Below are positions 1 through 5,244 of a stretch of DNA of 5,244 nucleotides, piece by piece. The first letter of the stretch is position 1; each line of letters opens with the position of its first letter. Origin of the DNA: Bacillota bacterium (GTDB lineage: Bacteria > Bacillota > Clostridia > Clostridiales > Clostridiaceae); NCBI GenBank assembly GCA_023427705.1, contig JAEZAL010000361.1, positions 1-5,244 on the forward strand, read 5' to 3'. Made by a program: the position numbers and the translations under genes. The notes below the pieces were generated by a model, which made no database searches, was not told the origin of the DNA, and saw only the letters and a program-made list of their open reading frames with translations.

Positions 1-1038
1 GATGTAAATGAAGAGTTAAGATTAGAAGGACCATTTGGAGATCATACAGGATATTATTCATTAGCTGATGATTATCCAGTTTTCCATGTGACTTGTATAA
101 CACATAAGAAAAATCCTGTATACCCAACAACAATAGTAGGTAAACCACCTATGGAGGATTGCTATATGGGTAAAGCAACAGAAAGAATTTTTTTACCATT
201 ACTTAAAATGATGAATCCAGAAATAATAGATATAAACTTCCCACTTGAAGGAGTTTTCCATAGTTGTGTAATTATATCAATAGATAAAAAGTATCCAGGC
301 CATGCAAATAAGGTTATGAATTCTGTATGGGGAATGGGTCAAATGATGTACACTAAGATGGTTATAGTTGTAGATAAGGATGTAAACCCTCAAGATGCAG
401 AGGCTGTAGCTTTAAATGTATTTAATAATATGGATGCAAAGAGAGATATAGTAATAGCAGAAGGTCCATTAGATGCCTTAGATCATGCTTCTAATACGCC
501 TTTATATGGTAGTAGAGTTGGTATAGATGCAACTAAAAAATGGACAATGGAACTTCAAGGTAGAGAAAGTCAAAAGGATATAGAAATTACATCTGAAATA
601 AAAGAAAAAGTAGATGAAGTTTGGAAAGAATTTAGAAATAAAGAAGATATAATAGATATAAACTTCCCATTAGAAGGAGTTTTTAATAGTTGTGTAATTA
701 TATCAATAGACAAAAAGAATCCAGGTCAGGCAAGAGAGACAATGAAGTCTGTATGGGAAATGGAGCAAAATATCTATACTAAAATGGTAATAATAGTTGA
801 TAAAGAAGTAAATCCTAAGAATTTATCTATCGTAGCTTGGAAGGTATTTAATAATATTGGTGCTAAGAGAGATTTCGTAATATCTGATGATGGCAGATTA
901 GGAATAGATGCAACTAGAAAGTTACCAAGTGAAGGGCATACTAGAGAGTGGCCAAAGGATATAGAGATGAGTGATGAAATGAAAGAGTATGTTGACAAAA
1001 GGTGGAACGAATATGGAATTAAGCAAAATAAAAAATAA
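1..1038 (+). CDS. mqnL: UbiD-family menaquinone decarboxylase (MqnL-like), 5' truncated, with duplicated C-terminal domain
   Basis: The reading frame is open from base 1, so the gene starts upstream; 345 residues are visible. UbiD enzymes use prenyl-FMN to decarboxylate aromatic or unsaturated acids. In the futalosine route, MqnL is thought to act on the prenylated 1,4-dihydroxy-6-naphthoate. The UbiD motif EGPFGDHTGYYS lies at residues 9-20; its Glu9 and Asp14 align with the catalytic Glu277 and Glu282 of fungal Fdc1. It is followed by ITHKKNPVYP, GKPPMED and GKATERIFLPLL, which resemble the SCO4490-type menaquinone decarboxylases more than E. coli UbiD (from memory). The N-terminal domain and the active-site Arg are outside the window. 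The oddity is that residues 75-216 are repeated at 217-343. The first copy holds the family motif EGPLDALDHAS (154-164). The second lacks it but ends with the usual REWP..I.M..E tail. No frameshift or stop interrupts it. UbiA and UbiX neighbours support the assignment; the exact substrate is inferred. Confidence 0.9.
   Translation, partial: DVNEELRLEGPFGDHTGYYSLADDYPVFHVTCITHKKNPVYPTTIVGKPPMEDCYMGKATERIFLPLLKMMNPEIIDINFPLEGVFHSCVIISIDKKYPGHANKVMNSVWGMGQMMYTKMVIVVDKDVNPQDAEAVALNVFNNMDAKRDIVIAEGPLDALDHASNTPLYGSRVGIDATKKWTMELQGRESQKDIEITSEIKEKVDEVWKEFRNKEDIIDINFPLEGVFNSCVIISIDKKNPGQARETMKSVWEMEQNIYTKMVIIVDKEVNPKNLSIVAWKVFNNIGAKRDFVISDDGRLGIDATRKLPSEGHTREWPKDIEMSDEMKEYVDKRWNEYGIKQNKK
223..648 (+). 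repeat. Tandem in-frame repeat, copy A (UbiD C-terminal domain)
   Basis: This 426-base unit (142 codons, residues 75-216 of the visible decarboxylase) encodes nearly the whole C-terminal domain of a UbiD protein. It is followed directly by a second copy. Copy A looks like the family standard through its core: DINFPLEGVF, WGMGQMMYTK, EGPLDALDHAS and GIDATKKW. After GIDAT its tail (WTMELQGRESQKDIEI) departs from the usual REWP-type ending. Comparing residues 77-152 with 219-294 by hand, I count 53 of 76 identical. At DNA level 229-299 and 655-725 match at 65 of 71 bases. Confidence 0.93.
649..1029 (+). repeat. Tandem in-frame repeat, copy B (UbiD C-terminal domain, internally deleted)
   Basis: This is the second copy of the C-terminal domain, shifted 426 bases from copy A at its start and 381 bases from the GIDAT motif onward. 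The difference is a net loss of 45 bases (15 codons): where copy A has the 19 residues from EGPLDALDHAS to GSR, copy B has only DDGR (886-897). Glycine and aromatic positions in the core have also drifted, for example WEMEQNIYTK in place of WGMGQMMYTK. Its end, EGHTREWPKDIEM and onward, is the normal family C terminus. The frame remains open throughout. Confidence 0.93.
998..1005 (+). promoter_or_regulatory. Ribosome binding site that decides the prenyltransferase start
   Basis: AAAGGTGG lies inside the end of the decarboxylase gene, 7 bases before the ATG at 1013. It supports that ATG over the in-frame ATG at 989, which lies upstream of this site and would add eight polar residues unlike the family N terminus. 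Confidence 0.75.
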
Positions 1039-1882
1039 AATTTTAGATTATGGAACCTTGGTAATGTTCTCACATACAATCTTCTCGCTATCATTTGCAT
1101 TAATATCTATGTTAATAGCAGGAAGTAATAAATTAAATTTTACAACTATATTTTGGATATTAATTGCTTTTTTAAGCGCTAGAACAGGAGCAAATGCTTT
1201 AAATAGAGTTATAGATGCAGAGATAGATGCTAGGAATCCTAGAACAGCAACTAGACAGCTACCACAAGGTTTAATGAATAAAAAAGAGATAATAATATTT
1301 GTAATAATATGTTTTATAATTATGGTATTTGCAGCATGGAAGCTTAATACTATATGTTTAATACTTTCTCCTATAGCATTATTTTTAATGACTATATATT
1401 CATATACTAAAAGATTTACATGGACATGCCATATAGTTCTAGGAATAACTTCAGCAGCAGCTCCAGTAGGAGCTTGGCTAGCTGTTACAGGGAAAATAAA
1501 TTTACTACCTTTAGTTATGGGAGCTGCTAATACTTTATGGGTAGCTGGTTTTGATATAATATATGGGGCTCAAGATTATGATTTTGATACTACAAATGGT
1601 ATACATTCAATACCTGCAAGATTTGGAGTGAAAAATGCATTACTTATATCAAGAGTATTCCATGTAATTGCATTAAGTTGCTTATTTTTAGTTGGTTTAG
1701 TAGCTAAAGAGTTAGGGATAATATATTATATAGGATTATCAATAATAGCAATATTATTTGTAGTACAACATAAATTAGTTAGCCCAGATAATTTAAAAAA
1801 TGTTAAAGTCGCATCATATAACGTAAATCAAGTTATAAGTATAGTATTTTTACTTGCTGGAGTTATAGATTGTTTATTATAA
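1013..1882 (+). CDS. mqnP: UbiA-family prenyltransferase (MqnP-like)
   Basis: This is a 289-residue integral membrane prenyltransferase of normal family length. UbiA enzymes move a polyprenyl chain from its diphosphate to an aromatic acceptor using two Asp-rich, Mg-binding motifs. Both are present: NRVIDAEIDARN with Asn64, Asp68 and Asp72, and DIIYGAQDYDFD with Asp181, Tyr184, Asp188 and Asp192. The family segment GITSAAAPVGAW is at residues 144-155. About eight to nine hydrophobic segments span the protein. The first motif is NRxxD rather than NDxxD, as in the UbiA-like group found with the futalosine menaquinone pathway (MqnP). The gene begins inside the decarboxylase gene in another frame, overlapping it by 26 bases, which suggests coupled translation. 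The order UbiD-UbiA-UbiX matches, from memory, the SCO4490-4492 cluster of Streptomyces. A 1,4-dihydroxy-6-naphthoate-type acceptor is inferred; 4-hydroxybenzoate or another aromatic acid cannot be excluded. Confidence 0.9.
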   Translation: MELSKIKNKILDYGTLVMFSHTIFSLSFALISMLIAGSNKLNFTTIFWILIAFLSARTGANALNRVIDAEIDARNPRTATRQLPQGLMNKKEIIIFVIICFIIMVFAAWKLNTICLILSPIALFLMTIYSYTKRFTWTCHIVLGITSAAAPVGAWLAVTGKINLLPLVMGAANTLWVAGFDIIYGAQDYDFDTTNGIHSIPARFGVKNALLISRVFHVIALSCLFLVGLVAKELGIIYYIGLSIIAILFVVQHKLVSPDNLKNVKVASYNVNQVISIVFLLAGVIDCLL

Positions 1883-1910
1883 TATATGGTTCATTAATTA
1901 AGACATAGAT

Positions 1911-1917
1911 AAGGAGG
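1911..1917 (+). promoter_or_regulatory. Strong Shine-Dalgarno site of ubiX
   Basis: AAGGAGG is a near-perfect complement to the 3' end of 16S rRNA, placed 5 bases before the ATG at 1923. It is the strongest ribosome binding site in the window. It sits in the 40-base gap after the prenyltransferase, the longest gap within the six-gene block. Confidence 0.85.
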
Positions 1918-1922
1918 TAAAC

Positions 1923-2513
1923 ATGAAGAAAATAGTAGTTGGAATTACAGGTGCAAGTGGAAGTATATATGCTAAAAGATTAATAGAAGTATTAGTTAAA
2001 GAGGGTATTCAAATAAATGTAGTAGCAACAGAAAAGGGAAGACAAGTATTTGGATTTGAGCTTGGAATTAATTTAAAAACTTGGATCGATGAGTTAAGTT
2101 TAACTTATAGTAATATAAAACTTGAAAATAATAATAATATGTTTTCTGGAGTTGCTAGTGGATCTAATAAATATGATGCAGTAATAATTCTACCTTGCTC
2201 TATGGGAACCTTAGCTGAAATAAGCTATGGGTTGTCTAAAAATTTATTATGTAGAGCAGCTGATGTAGCTTTAAAGGAAGGAAGAAAACTAATTTTAGTA
2301 CCAAGGGAAACACCATTAAATACAATACATTTAGAAAATATGTGCAGATTATCTAAAATGGGTGTTGGAATAATTCCAGCTATGCCTGGTTTTTATCATC
2401 ATCCATCAAGTATTGATGACATAGTAGATTTCCTAATTGGGAAAATATTAGATTATTTAAATATAGAAAATAATTTGTTTAAGAAATGGAAGGACACAAA
2501 ATATGAAGATTAA
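1923..2513 (+). CDS. ubiX: UbiX-family flavin prenyltransferase
   Basis: This 196-residue cytoplasmic flavoprotein should join dimethylallyl phosphate to reduced FMN, giving the prenyl-FMN cofactor used by UbiD enzymes such as the one encoded just upstream. The N terminus VGITGASGSIYAKRL (residues 6-20) is the Rossmann-like FMN-binding start of the family. Further on are ILPCSMGTLAEI, CRAADVALKEGRKL, LVPRETPLNTIHLENM and IPAMPGFYHHP. By alignment to Pseudomonas UbiX from memory, Ser12, Lys118, Arg128, Glu129 and Tyr158 match the known active-site Ser15, Lys129, Arg139, Glu140 and Tyr169. The position of its Arg185 is Lys174 here, a conservative change. The C-terminal Trp189 is kept. Length is normal. 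The last 11 bases overlap the start of the transporter lipoprotein gene, so this gene ties the quinone module to the importer. In actinobacterial menaquinone clusters the equivalent is called MqnM. Confidence 0.94.
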   Translation: MKKIVVGITGASGSIYAKRLIEVLVKEGIQINVVATEKGRQVFGFELGINLKTWIDELSLTYSNIKLENNNNMFSGVASGSNKYDAVIILPCSMGTLAEISYGLSKNLLCRAADVALKEGRKLILVPRETPLNTIHLENMCRLSKMGVGIIPAMPGFYHHPSSIDDIVDFLIGKILDYLNIENNLFKKWKDTKYED

Positions 2514-3450
2514 AAAATTATTTGCAACATTTATGGCACTGACTATGGTAGGAACAATGGCAGGTTGTGCTAAAACAGAAACAGAAGAAGTAAAAGAAAC
2601 AAAAAAATTAAGCTTTGGTGCAATGAGTTCAATAGATATTGTACCAATAGTAATTGCTAAGGAAAAAGGATATTTTGAAGAAGAAGGCTTAGAATTAGAT
2701 TTTCAAACATTTACAGCTGCTAAGGATAGAGATGCTGCACTTCAAGCAGGAGAATTAGATGGAGTAATTGCTGATGAAATTGGTATTTCTATTTATCAAA
2801 ATTCAGGAATTGATATGAAGATTACAGGACAGACAAATGGTGCTTGGACTTTAGTAGTAGGTAAAGATTCAGGAATTGAAAGTTTGAAAGATTTAAAGGG
2901 AAAGAAAATGGCTATATCAGAAAATACTATGATAGATTATTTATCAGATTATATAGCTGAAGAAAATGGATTAAATTCAAGTGATATAGAAAAGGTTGCT
3001 ATACCAGCAATGCCAGCAAGATTAGAAGCTCTTAGAAATAAACAAGTAGATGCAGCTATACTTCCAGCTCCATTTAATGATATTGCAATAGCTGATGGTG
3101 GAAAAGGATTAGCTACTATAGATAATGCAGATATAATGATATCAGCAATAGCTTTCTTACAAGATCAAATAGATAACAATGAAGATGCAATAAAAGCATT
3201 CTTTGCAGGTTATAACAAGGCTGTAGAATATATGAAAAATACTGATATAAAAGAATATGAAGATATAGTTATATCTACAGTTGGATATTCAGAAGATGCA
3301 AAAGGTAATATAGTATTACCAGAGCTTAAAACTAATTATTTACCAGATGTAGATAAGGTTCAAGCAGTTTTTGATTGGTCAAAAAATAATGGAATAATGA
3401 GCGAAGATTTAAAAGCTGAAGATGTAATAGTTGATAAATTTATTAAATAG
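2503..3450 (+). CDS. ABC transporter substrate-binding lipoprotein (SsuA/NMT1-THI5 type)
   Basis: This 315-residue protein should capture a small ligand outside the cell and deliver it to the ABC importer encoded next. It opens with a lipoprotein signal: a KIKK basic start, a hydrophobic stretch, and the lipobox TMAGC, so Cys22 is the predicted lipidated residue and anchors it to the membrane. A Lys/Glu-rich linker follows, then the two-lobe fold typical of nitrate/sulfonate/taurine/thiamine-precursor binders: GAMSSIDIVPIVIAKEKGYF, LQAGELDGVIADEIGI, LKDLKGKKMAIS, RLEALRNKQVDAAILPAP and a C-terminal helical region. GGAAGGA at 2488-2494 supports the ATG at 2503, which overlaps ubiX by 11 bases. 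The family binds very diverse ligands, and nothing visible fixes this one. Context suggests an aromatic or menaquinone precursor. The fold is related to that of MqnA and MqnD, but the lipobox makes an extracellular binder far more likely than an enzyme. Confidence 0.88.
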   Translation: MKIKKLFATFMALTMVGTMAGCAKTETEEVKETKKLSFGAMSSIDIVPIVIAKEKGYFEEEGLELDFQTFTAAKDRDAALQAGELDGVIADEIGISIYQNSGIDMKITGQTNGAWTLVVGKDSGIESLKDLKGKKMAISENTMIDYLSDYIAEENGLNSSDIEKVAIPAMPARLEALRNKQVDAAILPAPFNDIAIADGGKGLATIDNADIMISAIAFLQDQIDNNEDAIKAFFAGYNKAVEYMKNTDIKEYEDIVISTVGYSEDAKGNIVLPELKTNYLPDVDKVQAVFDWSKNNGIMSEDLKAEDVIVDKFIK

Positions 3451-3466
3451 TTTGTAGGGAGATTTT

Positions 3467-4225
3467 ATGATACAGATAAAAGATTTATCTGTTTTCTATG
3501 AATCTAAAAAGGAAAAAGTAGAAGCCTTAGGTCCAATAAGTATTGATATAGATTCAGAAGATATATGTGCAATAATTGGACCTTCTGGTTGCGGGAAAAC
3601 AACTTTATTAAATGTATTAGCAGGAATAATAAAAGAATATAAGGGTGAAGTTCTTCTAAATTCAGAAAAACTTAACCCTTATATTCATAATATAGGGTTA
3701 ATTCCTCAAAACTTTGGACTTTTACCATGGAAAACAGTAGAAGAAAATTGTATTTTACCATTAAAAATAAAAAAAGCTAATATAAATAATCAAGAAATTA
3801 TTAATCAACTGGATTTAATGATGAAACGATTAGGTATATATGAATTAAAGCATAGATATCCAAAAGAACTAAGTGGAGGTCAAAAGCAAAGGGTAGCTAT
3901 TGTGAGAAGCTTCTTAATGAAACCAGATATTTTGTTAATGGATGAGGCATTTTCAGCCTTAGATGCAATTATAAGAGAAGAGGCACAAGAGTTATTTTTA
4001 GAAATATGGAATGAAAATAAAAATAATACCTTTTTTGTAACTCATAGTATAGATGAAGCACTATATATGGGGAAAAAGATTATAGTAATATCTAATACAC
4101 CAGGAAAGATAATTGATGTTATAGATAATAACTTGTTTAATAATAAAGACTACAAAAATCATCCAAGCTATTCTAAAATGTTTTCTTATATAAAAGGCTT
4201 AATTAAAGGTGGGGAAGGTAAATGA
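3467..4225 (+). CDS. ABC transporter ATP-binding protein (SsuB/TauB type)
   Basis: This 252-residue cytoplasmic ATPase should power the importer formed with the lipoprotein before it and the permease after it. All nucleotide-binding elements are intact: Walker A GPSGCGKT (residues 38-45), Q-loop Gln81 in LIPQNFGLLPW, signature LSGGQ (135-139) followed by KQRVAIVRS, Walker B ILLMDE (155-160) with catalytic Glu160, D-loop SALD (163-166), and switch His193 in FVTHSIDEA. The LLPWKTVEEN stretch is typical of the nitrate/sulfonate/taurine subclass. GGGAGA at 3457-3462, 4 bases before the ATG, supports this start; the gap from the lipoprotein gene is only 16 bases. The last 4 bases (ATGA) overlap the permease gene. 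Length is normal and there is no C-terminal regulatory domain. The codons for residues 69-78 contain a strong imperfect inverted repeat, listed separately. Confidence 0.93.
   Translation: MIQIKDLSVFYESKKEKVEALGPISIDIDSEDICAIIGPSGCGKTTLLNVLAGIIKEYKGEVLLNSEKLNPYIHNIGLIPQNFGLLPWKTVEENCILPLKIKKANINNQEIINQLDLMMKRLGIYELKHRYPKELSGGQKQRVAIVRSFLMKPDILLMDEAFSALDAIIREEAQELFLEIWNENKNNTFFVTHSIDEALYMGKKIIVISNTPGKIIDVIDNNLFNNKDYKNHPSYSKMFSYIKGLIKGGEGK
3672..3701 (+). repeat. Long imperfect inverted repeat inside the ATPase gene
   Basis: TTAACCCTTATATT (3672-3685) and AATATAGGGTTAA (3689-3701) are complementary over 13 base pairs with one unpaired T, around a 3-base loop. No run of T follows, so it does not look like a terminator. 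It lies in codons for a variable part of the ATPase just before the Q-loop. The pairing is certain; a role is not shown and it could be chance in AT-rich coding DNA. Confidence 0.55.
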
Positions 4226-4965
4226 AGGAATTAAAGAGAATTTGGATTTTTATTAAGGGATTTATAATATTAAATATACTTTGGTTTATATGTTCTTTAT
4301 TAATGAATTCTAGAATATTACCAAGCCCACTAAAAATATATGCTAATTTACCAAACTTATTAAAAAACAATTTCTACATCCATATATTTGCAAGTTTATA
4401 TAGAGTAGGGATTGGTTTATTAATAGCCTTTATTATAGGAAATACTATAGGTCTAATAATGGGGTATTCTGATAAGATGAATAAATTATTAAATCCATTA
4501 ATTTATTTTACATATCCAATACCTAAAATGGCTTTATTACCTATAGCTATGACTTTAGGTGGCCTTCAGGATGGATCTAAGATTACTATGATAGTATTAA
4601 TAACAGTTTTCCCAATAATAGTTTCAGTAAGAGATTCAGTGATTAATGTATCTAAAGAAAATTATAATATGTTACTAAGTTTAGGAGCAAAAAGATTAGA
4701 CCTATTTTATCATGTTACATTTCCATCAATATTACCAGAGATATTAACTAATATAAGATTATCTATAGGAACAGCTTTTTCAATATTATTTTTCTCAGAA
4801 GCATATGGAACAAATAAAGGTGTAGGATATTTTATACAAGATGCTTGGTCAAGAATTAATTATATAGATTTGTATTCTGGAATACTTATATTAAGTATAT
4901 TAGGATTAATATTATTTATATTGATAGATTATATTGAAAATATAGTATGTAGATGGATGAGATAG
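4222..4965 (+). CDS. ABC transporter permease (SsuC/TauC type)
   Basis: This 247-residue membrane protein forms the channel of the importer. Hydrophobic segments near residues 8-28, 55-80, 93-115, 120-140, 180-195 and 216-238 fit the usual six-helix permease, and the length is normal. The cytoplasmic EAA loop that docks on the ATPase is at about 144-172: YNMLLSLGAKRLDLFYHVTF then PSILPEI, with the invariant Gly at 155. Family features also include LPSP (33-36) after the first helix, YPIPKMALLPI, and FSEAYGTNKGVGYFI. The ATG shares 4 bases with the ATPase stop and is preceded by GGGGAAGG (4211-4218), so the two are probably translated in a coupled way. A single permease gene implies a homodimer. 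It is the last gene before the terminator. Substrate specificity cannot be read from this protein. Confidence 0.92.
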   Translation: MKELKRIWIFIKGFIILNILWFICSLLMNSRILPSPLKIYANLPNLLKNNFYIHIFASLYRVGIGLLIAFIIGNTIGLIMGYSDKMNKLLNPLIYFTYPIPKMALLPIAMTLGGLQDGSKITMIVLITVFPIIVSVRDSVINVSKENYNMLLSLGAKRLDLFYHVTFPSILPEILTNIRLSIGTAFSILFFSEAYGTNKGVGYFIQDAWSRINYIDLYSGILILSILGLILFILIDYIENIVCRWMR

Positions 4966-4984
4966 TTTAAATATTTATAATTTT

Positions 4985-5023
4985 AAACCACTTTTTCTAT
5001 GATTAATAGATAGGTGGTTTTTT
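4985..5023 (+). terminator. Rho-independent terminator of the six-gene block
   Basis: AAACCAC (4985-4991) pairs with GTGGTTT (5014-5020). The stem can extend with CTAT (4997-5000) on ATAG (5010-5013) if the TTTTT between is bulged out. A run of six T (5018-5023) follows immediately. It begins 19 bases after the permease stop, where an operon terminator is expected. Confidence 0.82.
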
Positions 5024-5028
5024 ATGTA

Positions 5029-5054
5029 TATACTATATTTTAAATAATAGTATA
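5029..5054. repeat. AT-rich inverted repeat after the terminator
   Basis: TATACTAT (5029-5036) and ATAGTATA (5047-5054) are perfect 8-base inverted arms around a 10-base centre. It lies just past the terminator in AT-rich DNA. It could be a weak hairpin or a protein-binding site, or chance. No function is assigned. Confidence 0.35.
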
Positions 5055-5162
5055 GAATAATATTAAATTATAATAAAATTAATAAGAAAAAGTATTATTC
5101 ATATAATTTTCTATGCAAAATGTAGAAAAAATGTAATTATAAGAAAAAAATGTTCATACGGA

Positions 5163-5191
5163 TTGTTTAATTAGTAATGGAGTACTATAAT
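5163..5191 (+). promoter_or_regulatory. Probable sigma-A-type promoter for the downstream gene
   Basis: TTGTTT (5163-5168) is a partial -35 match and TATAAT (5186-5191) is a perfect -10 box, with the ideal 17-base spacing. Transcription would begin near 5198, about 30 bases before the ATG at 5230. The DNA upstream is A/T-rich with A runs, as is common for strong low-GC promoters. The upstream operon ends in a terminator, so the next gene needs its own promoter. Confidence 0.62.
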
Positions 5192-5195
5192 TAAA
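5166..5195. repeat. Inverted repeat overlapping the promoter (possible operator)
   Basis: TTTAATTA (5166-5173) and TAATTAAA (5188-5195) are perfect 8-base inverted arms separated by 14 bases. One arm overlaps the end of the -35 box and the other covers most of the -10 box. A dimeric repressor could bind here, but AT-only arms in AT-rich DNA can arise by chance. Confidence 0.35.
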
Positions 5196-5229
5196 TTGTT
5201 AAAAAATTTAAATGCAAAGGGTTGATTTT

Positions 5230-5244
5230 ATGAAATTGGGTACA
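5230..5244 (+). CDS. Start of a further gene, cut by the window edge
   Basis: An ATG at 5230 opens a frame reading MKLGT to the last base. AAAGGG (5216-5221) lies 8 bases upstream as a ribosome binding site, and a promoter sits at 5163-5191. Five residues are too few to identify a product. The terminator between them argues that it is transcribed separately from the quinone-importer block. Confidence 0.5.

Noticed and set aside
88..90. GTG at 88 as the start of the decarboxylase
   Set aside because: The same frame is open back to base 1 and already encodes the UbiD motif EGPFGDHTGYYS, so the gene enters from upstream.
989..991. ATG at 989 as the start of the prenyltransferase
   Set aside because: The good ribosome binding site at 998-1005 lies after it and serves the ATG at 1013.
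774..1100. Open frame of about 108 codons on the minus strand
   Set aside because: It lies opposite the decarboxylase and prenyltransferase genes, matches no family I know, and has no convincing ribosome binding site. It looks like an antisense shadow of AT-rich coding DNA.
1230..1242. Palindrome CTAGGAATCCTAG in the prenyltransferase gene
   Set aside because: The centre is one base, so it cannot form a hairpin with all pairs, and it falls in the conserved Asp-rich motif region where codons are constrained.
1459..1474. Inverted repeat AGCTCC-AGTA-GGAGCT in the prenyltransferase gene
   Set aside because: It has only six base pairs, no T run, and encodes the conserved AAPVGAW segment. Chance is the simplest explanation.
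1854..1883. Possible internal promoter before ubiX: TTGCTG, 18 bases, TATAAT
   Set aside because: The -35 match is weak, and a TATAAT formed around the TAA stop is expected often in such AT-rich DNA. It remains possible but is not well enough supported to list.
5069..5074. Second TATAAT in the downstream intergenic region
   Set aside because: There is no usable -35 box 16-18 bases upstream, and the region is almost entirely A and T.
4966..5229. Search for RNA genes, a riboswitch, a CRISPR array or mobile-element ends in the intergenic region
   Set aside because: No tRNA-like cloverleaf, regularly spaced repeats, transposase fragment or known riboswitch core could be seen. The only structured parts are the terminator and the two AT-rich inverted repeats listed.

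Overview
The base composition is very AT-rich (I judge roughly 30% G+C or less by eye), codons favour AGA, ATA, TTA and GAT, and several Shine-Dalgarno sites are strong. This points to a low-GC Firmicute, most likely Clostridium or a close relative. I cannot name the species from sequence alone.

Positions 1-4965 hold one compact co-directional block of six genes on the + strand. The first three form a prenylated-quinone module: the 3' part of a UbiD/MqnL-type decarboxylase (1-1038, open at the window edge), a UbiA/MqnP-type membrane prenyltransferase (1013-1882), and a UbiX-type flavin prenyltransferase (1923-2513) that makes the prenyl-FMN cofactor UbiD enzymes need. The next three form a complete ABC importer of the nitrate/sulfonate/taurine/thiamine-precursor class: a lipoprotein binding protein (2503-3450), an ATPase (3467-4225) and a permease (4222-4965). 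Overlaps of 26, 11 and 4 bases, short gaps elsewhere and a single hairpin terminator after the permease (4985-5023) suggest one operon with translational coupling.

Taken together, the layout suggests that the importer brings in a small aromatic acid or related precursor, the prenyltransferase attaches the isoprenoid tail at the membrane, and the decarboxylase with its UbiX cofactor removes the carboxyl group on the way to menaquinone. No mqnA-D or men gene is in the window, so salvage of an external precursor is a reasonable but unproven reading. Genes upstream of base 1 could change it.

The most unusual feature is inside the decarboxylase. Its C-terminal domain is present twice in tandem, in frame (copies starting at 223 and 649). 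The two copies have decayed in complementary ways: the first keeps the LDHAS motif, and the second has lost it but keeps the normal C-terminal tail.

Positions 4966-5229 are intergenic: the terminator, an AT-rich stretch with one inverted repeat, then a good sigma-A-type promoter (5163-5191) overlapped by another inverted repeat. A new gene probably starts at 5230 and runs off the window.
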